Below the pieces are notes generated by a model. It was given only the letters and a program-made list of their open reading frames with translations. It made no database searches and was not told the DNA's origin. DNA of 61,514 nt from an uncultured Porphyromonadaceae bacterium (lineage in GTDB: Bacteria > Bacteroidota > Bacteroidia > Bacteroidales > Muribaculaceae): positions 1 through 61,514 of the forward strand of contig URMA01000007.1 in assembly GCA_900548875.1 (NCBI GenBank), written 5' to 3'. Shown here piece by piece: positions 25,772-34,853 of the stretch; position 1 is the stretch's first letter, and every line of letters starts with the position of its first letter. A program made the translations under genes and the position numbers.

Positions 25772-27679
25772 TTATTCTTGAGTCAATGAAGTACGTACAC
25801 CGGCCTCTTCAGCCCAAATCATCGGTTTGCGCAACCACATGTAGTTTTTGTAAGCACCGAGACGTTCCAACTCAGCACGGTTGTATTTATCTTCTGTTTC
25901 AGGGTCGTAATTGATACGTTGAATCCAAGTATTTTCCTTCTGAGCGTCAGTCAGACCGTCAACCCAGTACGGAGCATACAAGTTGTACGGACGACGGAGG
26001 CCCGGATAGATGATTTCCTGGTTGGCACCGATACCGTAGTTGTTACGATTGTTGCTGTAGTGGTAGCGACGCATGTCAGTCCATTGTTCCGGCTGCATGT
26101 ACATGGCCACATATTTCTGCATCATCAGGTCGCTCAACGTATATTCGGATTCGTTGAAGAACCAATACTGATTACCCGGAGTTGACGGATCAGTTACACC
26201 CTTAACCGGCAACACGGTTTCGTTTTCCTGATCTTTATTGTCAACGAAAGCGTCAACGATAGCATTCCAACGAGCCTGTGAGTAAGTGAACACACCTTCC
26301 TTACTGTCGCGAGTATCGAGTTTCTGGAAATCGCCAGTAGCCAATACGTTACCCGGATACATGACATTAGGATATTTCTTCTGGAAGGCTTCCAGGTGAC
26401 GCTGAATGTTGGCACGTGTAGCCTCTTTTGCCAAACGGCAGGCTTCTGTCTTGTTGCCCATCCAATATTGAGCTTCAGCTTCAATGAAATAAAGTTCCTC
26501 CATTGTAAAGATAGGTACGTAAGCATCTACCGAACCGGCGTAAGCACCGCAATACAAATCAGGATAGTCGGAAGTCTTGTAAGATGTACCGGCACCGATA
26601 TTGTTTTCCAACCAACGGAGTTTCACGATGGAAGAAGAGTTGGTAGCAGATGCAGGACCCGTACGAGGCTTGAACAACAGGATAGCACGAGGGTCATCGG
26701 CATAACCGCGGAAGTTGACGTAACGTCCGGACTGCATGTCATTCGTTTTGTTGAACACACCCAAGCAGTTTTCCATCAAGAATTTGGAAGGAACAGCGTC
26801 GGTCAGCAAGTTGGCACGTGATTCCCATGCGTTGATAACCGGCTGTGCGTCGCTCCAAGGACAGTTCTGCTGCATTGTACCGCCATCGAAATTATAACGG
26901 GGTTCGCTTCCGAAGAATGTACCGTACATCGGGTCAGCCTGCCAGATTTCGATAGCTTTTGCAGCTGCATCGTAAATAGCCTGGCATGTAGCGGCTGAAG
27001 TATTGACATTCGGAATATTGCGGAGAAGAAGACGAGCCTTCACAGCGTAAACCAAACCTTTCCACTTGTTCAGGTCACCGGCATATACACGGTCCTGCTT
27101 AACAGTGATTGTCTGGTTGCCCGGAGCCTGAGTATACTCAGGATTGTCGAAATCAGCGATCAAAGCATCCGCCTCTTCGAGCATCCATTTGTAGATACTT
27201 GCCTGAGTGTCGTATGTTGGAGAATTCGACAGATAGGCGTTTGAACGCGGCATATCGCCGAAGGCATCCGTAGTCAGCTGAGTAGACAGCAGGCGGATAG
27301 TACGCGCAATCAGGATATAGTTCGGAGAATTGACGGCCTCTGCGTTCTTGATCAATTCGTTGATATTGGCACCAATATCATAAAAGTGGCGACGCCATTG
27401 CGGGTGACGGTTCATTGTCAGGAATTCCCAACCGCTCTTATAAGCATAAGAACCTGTCTGCGACTTGCCGGTTGTGGTCAGACATTGCGACAAGTAAATG
27501 TTATATTCAGCATGGTCATAATTTGTCTGCGCAGCATAGTAGACAATGACCGGCAATCCCACTTCAGCCGTAATGCTGGCTGCCTTGTCGGGATTTTCAT
27601 TATCATCGAGCATGTCAACGCAACCGGTGCTTGTAATGCCCAGCAGCAATGACATCGCTATTAATTTCAATTTGTTCAT
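25772..27679 (-). CDS. SusD/RagB-family nutrient-binding lipoprotein, 635 aa
   Basis: Outer-membrane surface lipoprotein that caps its SusC partner and captures ligand. Lipobox STGC at about residue 20 (MNKLKLIAMSLLLGITSTGC). The SusD-like_2 type is suggested by DMLDDNENPDKAA, YYAAQTNYDHAEYNIYLSQC, WRRHFYDIGANINELIKNA and TTDAFGDMPRSNA. The C-terminal half has QYWMGNKTEACRLAKEATRA and YMQPEQWTDMRRYHYS. It sits 15 bases downstream of susC. The glycan target is unknown. Confidence 0.93.
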   Translation of the reverse strand: MNKLKLIAMSLLLGITSTGCVDMLDDNENPDKAASITAEVGLPVIVYYAAQTNYDHAEYNIYLSQCLTTTGKSQTGSYAYKSGWEFLTMNRHPQWRRHFYDIGANINELIKNAEAVNSPNYILIARTIRLLSTQLTTDAFGDMPRSNAYLSNSPTYDTQASIYKWMLEEADALIADFDNPEYTQAPGNQTITVKQDRVYAGDLNKWKGLVYAVKARLLLRNIPNVNTSAATCQAIYDAAAKAIEIWQADPMYGTFFGSEPRYNFDGGTMQQNCPWSDAQPVINAWESRANLLTDAVPSKFLMENCLGVFNKTNDMQSGRYVNFRGYADDPRAILLFKPRTGPASATNSSSIVKLRWLENNIGAGTSYKTSDYPDLYCGAYAGSVDAYVPIFTMEELYFIEAEAQYWMGNKTEACRLAKEATRANIQRHLEAFQKKYPNVMYPGNVLATGDFQKLDTRDSKEGVFTYSQARWNAIVDAFVDNKDQENETVLPVKGVTDPSTPGNQYWFFNESEYTLSDLMMQKYVAMYMQPEQWTDMRRYHYSNNRNNYGIGANQEIIYPGLRRPYNLYAPYWVDGLTDAQKENTWIQRINYDPETEDKYNRAELERLGAYKNYMWLRKPMIWAEEAGVRTSLTQE

Positions 27680-27694
27680 ACGTTTTCCAGTTTT

Positions 27695-30600
27695 TTAGAA
27701 TGTAGCACTAAGTGAGAAGTTAAAGCTGCGTGTAGTCGGTACACTGTAGTTATCGATACCGGCAGAACCTGTACCACCACCTGTACCTGCAAGGATTTGC
27801 GGGTCAGAACCGGTGTACTTAGTCAACAAGAACAGGTTACGACCTGTGGCTGAAACTTTCAAGCCCTTGATAGGACATTTCTTCGACAACAGACGAGACA
27901 AGTCATATCCTACTGTAACATAGCTCAAGCGGATATAAGAACCGTCTTCGATAAAGTTGGAAGAAACAGCATTGTAGTAGTTGGTGATGAAGTTGCTGTC
28001 GACGATGACAGGAGTCGTGTTAGGAACATATGTTCCGTCGGCCTGTTTCACCACACCCTTGATTACCACTTCGTGGCTACGATATTTCGTCAACAGATTT
28101 TCCATGCCGTTACCGTTCAAGCCACGGCGAGTTACGTTGACAACGTCACCGCCCATACGGCCGTCAAACAAGAATGATACGGAAAGGTCTTTCCAGCTGA
28201 AGTTGGAACCCAAGCCGAGCAACCAGTCCGGTTCACGGTTACCGATCAAGTTATTCTTAATGGCGCTGATGACAGGATAGCCTTGTTCGTTACAGATGAT
28301 TTGTCCGTCCGGAGTACGCTCGTAATCCTTACCAGAGATAGCTGTAGTAGAACCATTCAAATAAGCTGTCGGGAAGATATCGCCGTACTGTGTACCGGTG
28401 ATTTCGATAACGTCATCCGGCAAGTAAAGCACTTTACCACGGTTGAACGAGTAGTTGGCAGTTACGCTCCAGTTGAAGTCCTTCGAACGCAAGATGTCTT
28501 GAGTCAATGTCAATTCAAGACCTTTGTTCTCGATAGAACCTTCGTTACGTGTCTGGAGAATAGTTCCGGATGTGGGAGATACACGCACTTGCACAATTTG
28601 ATTGTCGACTGTTGTTGAATACCAGGCAACATCCAAACGAGTGCGGGAATCGAAGAAGCGCAAGTCAGCACCGATTTCCCATGAACTTGTCATTTCCGGT
28701 TCAAGTTGGGTAGCAACGGCTGTGGTTGCATCAATACCCCAACCTCCGTCAGGGAATACTTCCCAGTTCTTATAAGAAGTGGTGAAGCGGTATGCAGGAG
28801 CATCCTTACCTACCTTCGCCCAGTTACCACGGATTTTACCGTAAGAGAACCAGTCGTTCTGGAGTTTGAACAATTCAGAGAAAATCACACCGGCAGTAAC
28901 TGACGGATAGAAATAGGTGCAGTCAACCTGCTTCAATGTTGAAGAACCGTCGTAACGACCAGTTACTGACAATTGAGCCATGCCTTTATAGTCGAAGCGC
29001 AATTCACCGAAATAGCCGAACTTGTTTTTGCGGGTGTGAGACAACGACATGTAGTAGTCAGTACCCGTACTTGTCGTAAATGTGTTCGGGTTTGTATTCA
29101 TAAAGCTGTAGAAGTCGCCAGCCAATTGGAATTCTTGGCCTGCCATCTGCGCGGACAGCCCGTTGGTTTCCTTGTATTCGGCACCGGCCAAGATGTTTAC
29201 ACCGAAATCTTCACCGATATTGAAGTTATAGGTACCAAGGATTTGAGCCGTGAGCTGATCGTTGTTGGAAGGCTGGAACGTATAGGAACCGAATTTATAA
29301 CGGTAGTCAGCCAATGCGCTGCTTTCCGGATCTGCAAAATCGCTGTCTACGAAACGGGAAACGGTATAAGAGTCGTAAGTTGAATAACCCTTATCGTAAC
29401 CAATCTTACCGGTGAAAACCAAATTTTCAATCGGTTCGTAGCTGATCTGACCGTTGATAATGGTACGCGTAGCATCTGTTTCGCTCTTGTCCATATAGCG
29501 TCCGAAATATGGAGAAACTGTTGCTCCAATCTTTTCTTCATCGGTAAGGATTTCCCAATGGTCATAACGGTTGCTCCAGTTTGGACGGCCTTCGAGTGTA
29601 GCGTAGTCGGCCATGTTTCTGTTGATTGACCAGCCGTAAACCGTCGACATGCTGTTGCCGAAACCGCGGCTCTTGCTGTTAACGAAGTTGGTTGACAACT
29701 GGATGGTCACATACTTCGACGGCTTGAACTCACCTTTCAAGAATACGTTCAAACGATTCTTGTAGTCGTTTGGAACTACACCGTCATTTTTCATGTAGCT
29801 GGCAGAAGCATAGGCATTGAACTTTTCGTTACCGCCGGAAATCGACATGTCGTATTTCTGAAGGAAACCGGTTCCAAGGAAATCGCCCACATTGTCGTAT
29901 ACACGGTCTGTAGAAGTCAGATACGGACCCCAACCACCTGTAGCGTTTTCCTTATAGAAACCCTGGCTACCGGCAATGAACTGATTCTGAATCTTCGGGA
30001 CACGCATACAGTTGGAAAGTTCCCAACTGCCTTGAGCCGTCACCTTCAACTGGCCTTCCTTACCTTTCTTGGTAGTAATCATGATTACACCGTTGGCTGC
30101 TTCCTGACCGTAAAGAGCAGATGCGGCAGCACCTTTCAGCACACTCATGTTTTCAATATCGTTCGGGTTCAAGTCGCCGAGCGAAGAACCGCTACCACGG
30201 ATAGGCATACCGTCGACAATCACCAACGGTTCGTTGCTTTGAGCCGTATTAACAGAAGAGATGGCACGAATCACCACCTGAGTGTCGGAGTTAGGAGAAC
30301 TACCGCCAGTCGACACCTGCAAGCCGGCAACCTTACCCTGCAAAGAGTTGGCAAAGTTGGCTGACTGACCGGCTGTCACGTCGTCGGCATCCAACGACTG
30401 AACGGCGAAGTTCAGTTTCTTCTTTTCCTGAGTCTGGCCCATGGCTGTTACCACTACCTCATCAAGGACCTGAGAATTCTCTTTTAACACTACATTAATT
30501 ACGCTTTGACTACCGACTTTCACTTTCTCGGTATTCATACCCACGTAACTAAAAACCAGGACATCTGTGTCCTTTGCATCAATTGTAAATTTTCCATCAA

Positions 30601-30757
30601 AATCGGTAGCTGTACCGGTGGTCGTTCCATCAATCATAACCGTAGCCCCGATAACCGGTAGCTGGTCGGATTGAGAAGTAACTACACCCGTAACAGTGCG
30701 GGCATAACCCACAACCGCCATAAGGGAAAATAACAGAAGCAATAACTGTTTTCTCAT
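27695..30757 (-). CDS. SusC/RagA-family TonB-linked outer-membrane transporter, 1020 aa
   Basis: Signal peptide MRKQLLLLLFSLMAVVGYA. A carboxypeptidase-regulatory-like domain follows (about 20-100: TVTGVVTSQSDQLPVIGATV, FSYVGMNTEKVKVG), then the SusC linker (LDEVVVTAMGQTQEKKKLNF), the plug (DLNPNDIENMSVLKGAAAS) and a 22-strand barrel ending FNFSLSATF. This is the importer half of the SusCD pair; energy comes from TonB. First gene of the five-gene operon that ends with the GHL10 hydrolase. No sensor or anti-sigma regulator is encoded nearby, so control is not visible. A long AT-rich leader precedes it. Confidence 0.95.
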   Translation of the reverse strand: MRKQLLLLLFSLMAVVGYARTVTGVVTSQSDQLPVIGATVMIDGTTTGTATDFDGKFTIDAKDTDVLVFSYVGMNTEKVKVGSQSVINVVLKENSQVLDEVVVTAMGQTQEKKKLNFAVQSLDADDVTAGQSANFANSLQGKVAGLQVSTGGSSPNSDTQVVIRAISSVNTAQSNEPLVIVDGMPIRGSGSSLGDLNPNDIENMSVLKGAAASALYGQEAANGVIMITTKKGKEGQLKVTAQGSWELSNCMRVPKIQNQFIAGSQGFYKENATGGWGPYLTSTDRVYDNVGDFLGTGFLQKYDMSISGGNEKFNAYASASYMKNDGVVPNDYKNRLNVFLKGEFKPSKYVTIQLSTNFVNSKSRGFGNSMSTVYGWSINRNMADYATLEGRPNWSNRYDHWEILTDEEKIGATVSPYFGRYMDKSETDATRTIINGQISYEPIENLVFTGKIGYDKGYSTYDSYTVSRFVDSDFADPESSALADYRYKFGSYTFQPSNNDQLTAQILGTYNFNIGEDFGVNILAGAEYKETNGLSAQMAGQEFQLAGDFYSFMNTNPNTFTTSTGTDYYMSLSHTRKNKFGYFGELRFDYKGMAQLSVTGRYDGSSTLKQVDCTYFYPSVTAGVIFSELFKLQNDWFSYGKIRGNWAKVGKDAPAYRFTTSYKNWEVFPDGGWGIDATTAVATQLEPEMTSSWEIGADLRFFDSRTRLDVAWYSTTVDNQIVQVRVSPTSGTILQTRNEGSIENKGLELTLTQDILRSKDFNWSVTANYSFNRGKVLYLPDDVIEITGTQYGDIFPTAYLNGSTTAISGKDYERTPDGQIICNEQGYPVISAIKNNLIGNREPDWLLGLGSNFSWKDLSVSFLFDGRMGGDVVNVTRRGLNGNGMENLLTKYRSHEVVIKGVVKQADGTYVPNTTPVIVDSNFITNYYNAVSSNFIEDGSYIRLSYVTVGYDLSRLLSKKCPIKGLKVSATGRNLFLLTKYTGSDPQILAGTGGGTGSAGIDNYSVPTTRSFNFSLSATF

Positions 30758-31241
30758 AATTACTTTTTGTTTGTTTTATTGTATGGTTTCTCTAATGTCA
30801 AGTTTGTAATAGCACGTTTGGTTAATTATATGCAGATTTTAACGATTCAAGGCATTCAGCACAACAAAAAAGTAAAAATTAGTCAACGAATCTGTTAAAA
30901 ACGCTTTTTTCACCAGCCATAATGCTACCCTATTTTTGTCTGTTTACACATGTTCTGACTACAAATCTACAATCTTTTTTTGATTATCATTCATATTTTC
31001 AGAAGTAAAATAAGCCCCTAAAGCGTATTTTATATTTTATATACATATTTTTATACTCATTTACCGCCATTAGCAAAACTTAACACAGCAAGAGAAGACA
31101 GGACACCCCTCCAATTTTAAGTAAAATTCACCAAACGAGAACAAAACACATGTAACAAACTATATTCCAATATTTTATGTCTAATTTGTCTTTTCTAACC
31201 GACAAAATCGACAATTCCGAAACAGAATTTGCCATTGAAAG
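30758..31241 (-). other. AT-rich intergenic leader of the susC operon
   Basis: About 480 bases without an open frame of coding character, between susC and tRNA-Leu. It holds a candidate -7 box at 30962-30969 and poly-A/T stretches. Nothing resembling a known riboswitch was recognised. Confidence 0.5.
30962..30969 (-). promoter_or_regulatory. possible -7 box for susC operon
   Basis: The minus strand reads TAGATTTG (TAnnTTTG). It would give an RNA leader of about 200 nt before the susC ATG, as is common for Bacteroidetes glycan operons. The -33 element was not found, so this is tentative. Confidence 0.35.
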
Positions 31242-31272
31242 TTTGCCAATTCGGAAAATGTGATTACCTTTG
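31242..31272 (+). promoter_or_regulatory. Bacteroidetes-type promoter of tRNA-Leu
   Basis: TTTG at 31242-31245, 19-base spacer, TACCTTTG at 31265-31272, a full match to the sigma-ABfr consensus. The predicted start is about 10 bases before the tRNA. Confidence 0.8.
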
Positions 31273-31282
31273 CAATATATTT

Positions 31283-31364
31283 GCGCATGTGGCGTAATTG
31301 GTAGCCGCGCTAGACTTAGGATCTAGTGTCGTGAGACGTGGGGGTTCGAGTCCCTTCATGCGCA
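31283..31364 (+). tRNA. tRNA-Leu (anticodon TAG)
   Basis: A class II tRNA folds cleanly. The acceptor stem is GCGCATG with CATGCGC and discriminator A; the D arm contains GCG/CGC. The anticodon stem CTAGA/TCTAG has loop CTTAGGA (anticodon TAG, reads CUN Leu). There is a long variable arm (TGTCGTGAGACGT) and a T arm with TTCGAGT. The 3' CCA is not encoded. A consensus promoter lies upstream and a terminator directly downstream, so it is a single-gene unit. Confidence 0.93.
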
Positions 31365-31369
31365 CAGAA

Positions 31370-31402
31370 GGAGCAAGGTTAAAAACTTGTTCCTTTTTAT
31401 TT
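31370..31402 (+). terminator. rho-independent terminator after tRNA-Leu
   Basis: GGAGCAAG pairs with CTTGTTCC (8 bp, one G-U) around an 8-nt loop, followed by TTTTTATTTT. Confidence 0.75.
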
Positions 31403-31525
31403 TGCAAAAACTCGACTTTCGCAAAGATTTTTCGGTCAGACTGTTCCAAAATTCTCCAAAATTAGTAATTTTGTCTGCTCAGCGGACGCACATCAGCGTT
31501 TCGCCGGAATTAAAACAAAAAACTG

Positions 31526-32188
31526 ATGATCGAATTTCTGACACCGCTCACCGAGTTTGACACGAACGCACTGCTTGCCGTCAATGGATGGAAACACGCA
31601 TGGACCGACCAATTCATGTATGCCTACAGCGGAAAATGGGTATGGGTGCCGTTCTATGCCTCGATACTCTACGTATTGCTGAAAAACTATCACTGGAAAG
31701 TCGTGCTGGGATGCCTGATAGCCATCGGACTGACCATCACATTTGCGGATCAGATAGGAGCGTCCGTTATCCGCCCGCTTGTCGAAAGGCTCCGTCCCTC
31801 CAATCCCGAAAATCCGATATCGTCGATGGTGGAAGTGGTGAACGGTTACAGTGGCGGCCGTTACGGTTTCCCTTCGTGCCATGCCGCCAATACCTCCGGC
31901 CTTGCATTCTTCCTGCTGTTCCTGTGGAAAGACCGCTTCATCGGCATATTCAGCATCGTCTGGACACTCCTCACCTGCTATTCCCGCTCGTATTTGGGCG
32001 TACACTATCCGGGCGACCTTCTTGCCGGCATACTTCTCGGATTCATCTCTGCCAGCATTTTCTACACCTTATTTAAAAGGATATATCACCACGACCGTAA
32101 CCGGGAGGTGAAAATGGGCTACATCATTCCCGCTACCGGCATAGCTACCATTTTAGGAATCTGCATCTATGCCACTATCGTATTCTAA
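31526..32188 (+). CDS. PAP2-family membrane phosphatase, 220 aa
   Basis: Integral membrane phosphatase of the PAP2 superfamily (lipid phosphates, undecaprenyl pyrophosphate or lipid A phosphate). Motif 1 lies around RPLVERLRPSNP, motif 2 is GFPSCHAANTSG (Cys in place of the usual Gly of PSGH), and motif 3 is SRSYLGVHYPGDLLAG with the catalytic His. About six hydrophobic segments are present. Candidate roles are UPP recycling or lipid A dephosphorylation; sequence alone does not separate them. It stands alone between tRNA-Leu and a convergent gene pair. Confidence 0.88.
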   Translation: MIEFLTPLTEFDTNALLAVNGWKHAWTDQFMYAYSGKWVWVPFYASILYVLLKNYHWKVVLGCLIAIGLTITFADQIGASVIRPLVERLRPSNPENPISSMVEVVNGYSGGRYGFPSCHAANTSGLAFFLLFLWKDRFIGIFSIVWTLLTCYSRSYLGVHYPGDLLAGILLGFISASIFYTLFKRIYHHDRNREVKMGYIIPATGIATILGICIYATIVF

Positions 32189-32198
32189 CTAAAGGCAT

Positions 32199-32918
32199 CT
32201 ACAGTTTTCCCCTATCCGCCGATTGCAGACAGGCAAACCAATAGGAATAAGTCTTTACCGTACCGTCGTCAAGACGGATGTCATAACTTCGCTCTTCCGG
32301 CTCGCCCAAGGAAAACGCTATCGGAAAACGGAAAATCGGGCCGTCGAAGCAGAATGTGTGATACTCACCCTGCTCTCCGTTAAGGTCCACGCCGTCAGGC
32401 AAGGACTCCACAAATTCACGGTCTACAAAGTTTCCGACATATTTCCGGCCCAGTTCCGCCATTGTCGTCACGACTACCGTCTGCAATCCCGTTGCAAGAA
32501 ACGCTTCCATCACCTGCCCGGACGTCATGTTCCACAACGGTTCTACCACTTCAATTCCCAAAGGAGCCAGTTGGGCCTCACGGTAGCTGCGCACGTCGTG
32601 CAAATAGATATCACCGAAAATGAAATGCGTCACTCCCAGTTTCTTGAAATGTTCCACGGCTGCGGCCATCGCCATTCCGTAATCCTCCATATTGCCTTTC
32701 GGCGTCAAATCAACAACGTAGAGAGGGATGCCAAGGCTGTCCGCCTGTGCGGAAAGCAGGCTACAGGGAATGTCGTGCATCGTCGAGCGACGTGTGTCGC
32801 AGTTGACCGTTGTCAGCAATGCCACAATCTCATATTCCCCCGTCTGCATGATTCGGAAAAGGGCATGAGCGGAATCTTTTCCTCCGCTCCAATTGAACAC
32901 TGCCTTTATTTTTTCCAT
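32199..32918 (-). CDS. Dph6-like (DUF71) ATP-pyrophosphatase, 239 aa
   Basis: Soluble PP-loop enzyme related to diphthine-ammonia ligase. P-loop FNWSGGKDSAHALF (residues 8-21), then THFIFGDIYLHDVRSYREAQLAPLGIEVVEPLW, the DUF71 family block, and GEQGEYHTFCFDGP near the C-terminus. Bacteria have no diphthamide, so the true substrate is unknown; an amidation or adenylation is likely. It overlaps the DUF2284 gene upstream by 13 bases, so the two are translationally coupled. Some homologues are annotated near cobalamin genes, but none is here. Confidence 0.85.
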   Translation of the reverse strand: MEKIKAVFNWSGGKDSAHALFRIMQTGEYEIVALLTTVNCDTRRSTMHDIPCSLLSAQADSLGIPLYVVDLTPKGNMEDYGMAMAAAVEHFKKLGVTHFIFGDIYLHDVRSYREAQLAPLGIEVVEPLWNMTSGQVMEAFLATGLQTVVVTTMAELGRKYVGNFVDREFVESLPDGVDLNGEQGEYHTFCFDGPIFRFPIAFSLGEPEERSYDIRLDDGTVKTYSYWFACLQSADRGKL

Positions 32919-33475
32919 TCGATTGTCTTTTGATTGTGAAACAGACAGCCAACCAATACCAGATAGGCAGGAACAAAACCGTCGCTACTCCACACCATCG
33001 GCAGGCCAAGCAGTTCTTCGCTCGTCTGCGCCACGTTGAATCCGCAGGCTTCGAGCGAAGGCCGAACGAGCTCGGGATGACGGCACGGTTCGCCGGAAAG
33101 GCGCGTACAAGTGCCTTCGGGACAAAATGAACAGATACCCGTAAAGCCGAACATCCGTCCGCCGCTCTCCTTTTCCAGTTCCAGCAGCCGCCGTTCCAGT
33201 CGTTTCCGCTCAGGAAGGAGCAGCGCGCCGGCCTCACCGATAGGAATCCGTTCGGCAGGTGTTATCCGGACGGCGACAAAGAATGCCGACTCATAGCCGT
33301 CCATCGTCCGGTCGACATCAAAGTCATACGGCGGGCACGCCCAACTTTTTCCGAAATTCCGGCACTGACGGCAACATTCCAGAAAGCGCGGCACATCACG
33401 AAAACGCGCCATGTATTCGGCCACGGGGAGCGTGGCCGTGAAATCATCGGCCCTATAGGCATAAGTTTTTTCCAT
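32906..33475 (-). CDS. DUF2284-family predicted metal-binding protein, 189 aa
   Basis: The ATG at 33475 (MEKTYAYRADDF) is used in place of a longer frame to 33520. It is rich in conserved cysteines: CCRQCRNFGKSWACPPYDFD near residues 34-53 and ICSFCPEGTCTRLSGEPCRHP in the middle. These patterns fit DUF2284 and suggest an iron-sulfur or zinc site. No enzyme activity is known to me. The overlap with the PP-loop gene suggests they work on the same substrate. Confidence 0.85.
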   Translation of the reverse strand: MEKTYAYRADDFTATLPVAEYMARFRDVPRFLECCRQCRNFGKSWACPPYDFDVDRTMDGYESAFFVAVRITPAERIPIGEAGALLLPERKRLERRLLELEKESGGRMFGFTGICSFCPEGTCTRLSGEPCRHPELVRPSLEACGFNVAQTSEELLGLPMVWSSDGFVPAYLVLVGCLFHNQKTIEWKK

Positions 33476-33522
33476 ACGGCAAAAGTAATGCTTTTTCTCC
33501 ACACCCCTTTTCCGCAACACAA

Positions 33523-33554
33523 CAAAAAAACCGCACCTCTTTTGGAGATGCGGT
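33523..33554 (-). terminator. rho-independent terminator of the aldolase gene
   Basis: Minus-strand stem ACCGCATCTC with GAGGTGCGGT (10 bp, one G-U), loop of 5 nt, followed by TTTTTTT. It is 25 bases from the aldolase stop at 33580. Confidence 0.9.
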
Positions 33555-33579
33555 TCTCAGATTATAATCGGTTTTCAGA

Positions 33580-34581
33580 TTATTCTGCTTTACCTTCGCT
33601 ACCAAGAACGTATTTGATCTTGTGGATGTAAAGTTTCTTCATGTTGTCGCGAGCCGGGCCGAGATACTTACGCGGGTCGAATTCAGCCGGTTTTTCAGCG
33701 AACACTTTACGGATAGCAGCAGTCATGGCAAGACGGCTGTCAGAGTCGATGTTGATTTTGCAGACTGCAGAAGTAGCTGCCTTACGCAACCATTCTTCCG
33801 GAATACCGATAGCAGCCTTCAAAGCACCGCCGTATTTGTTGATAGTTTCAACTTCTTCTTGAGGAACTGAAGAAGATCCGTGGAGTACGATTGGGAATCC
33901 AGGAAGTTTTTCCATAACTGCATCCAAAACGTCGAATGCCAATGGAGGCGGAACCATGCGGCCAGTCTGAGGATCGATTGTGCACTGTTCCGGAGTGAAC
34001 TTGTAAGCACCGTGAGAAGTACCGATTGAAATAGCCAAAGAGTCGCAACCTGTACGAGTAGCGAAATCGATTACTTCTTCAGGGTCTGTATAAGTGTGGT
34101 GCTCTGCAGAAACTTCGTCTTCTACACCAGCCAATACACCAAGTTCGCCTTCAACTGTTACGTCGAACTGATGAGCATATTCCACTACTTTCTTTGTCAA
34201 TGCTACGTTTTCTTCGTAAGGAAGGTGTGAACCGTCGATCATTACAGAAGAGAAACCGTTGTCGATACAAGACTTGCAAAGATCGAAAGAATCACCGTGG
34301 TCAAGGTGAAGAACGATTTGCGGGTGTTCCCAGCCAAGTTCTTTTGCATATTCTACAGCGCCTTGAGCCATGTAACGGAGCAATGTACCGTTTGCATACT
34401 GACGGGCACCCTTAGAAACCTGAAGGATAACCGGAGATTTGGTTTCAGCAGCGGCTTGTACGATAGCCTGGAGCTGTTCCATATTGTTGAAGTTGAATGC
34501 AGGGATTGCATAACCTCCTTTGATTGCCTTTGCAAACATCTCGCGAGTGTTTACAAGACCAAGTTCTTTATAACTTACCAT
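33580..34581 (-). CDS. fba: class II fructose-1,6-bisphosphate aldolase, 333 aa
   Basis: Zinc-dependent aldolase of glycolysis and gluconeogenesis. Metal and catalytic motifs: PAFNFNNMEQLQAIV, VLHLDHGDSFDLC (catalytic Asp and zinc His), VEGELGVLAGVEDEV, SIGTSHGAYKF and VLHGSSSVPQE (the zinc His region), and NIDSDSRLAMT. The length is typical of the larger class II group. Strong codon bias (GAA, AAC, GCT, GGT) fits a highly expressed gene. It is monocistronic, with a consensus promoter at 34631-34660 and a terminator. Confidence 0.97.
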   Translation of the reverse strand: MVSYKELGLVNTREMFAKAIKGGYAIPAFNFNNMEQLQAIVQAAAETKSPVILQVSKGARQYANGTLLRYMAQGAVEYAKELGWEHPQIVLHLDHGDSFDLCKSCIDNGFSSVMIDGSHLPYEENVALTKKVVEYAHQFDVTVEGELGVLAGVEDEVSAEHHTYTDPEEVIDFATRTGCDSLAISIGTSHGAYKFTPEQCTIDPQTGRMVPPPLAFDVLDAVMEKLPGFPIVLHGSSSVPQEEVETINKYGGALKAAIGIPEEWLRKAATSAVCKINIDSDSRLAMTAAIRKVFAEKPAEFDPRKYLGPARDNMKKLYIHKIKYVLGSEGKAE

Positions 34582-34630
34582 AGCTATAATTATTTAAATG
34601 TGAACAAATAGTTTCTCACTAAATTTTCTG

Positions 34631-34660
34631 CAAAATTAATGCAAGTTGATTGAAAACAAA
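34631..34660 (-). promoter_or_regulatory. Bacteroidetes-type promoter of fba
   Basis: The minus strand reads TTTG (34657-34660), 18-base spacer, TAATTTTG (34631-34638). Both elements match consensus and lie about 50 bases before the ATG at 34581. Confidence 0.75.
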
Positions 34661-34853
34661 AGAGTTTGCCCATTTTTTTATTTCCCCGAACAGACTACTT
34701 TCATCGGAAACGTACAAAAAACTGGCAAAGGGCTGAACATCATGGGCGTTTGCAATGTTGAAAATGTATTAAAAGAGTGGCGGCAACAACTGCGGCAGCC
34801 CTCAACATGTCGAACGCCCGCTGCGGTCGGGCACAAAAAAAGAACCACAGACA

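Noticed and set aside
31264..31449. 61-aa frame over tRNA-Leu on the minus strand
   Set aside because: Its MKGLEPPRLTTLDPKSSAATNYATCA part is the commonplace false translation antisense to a tRNA.
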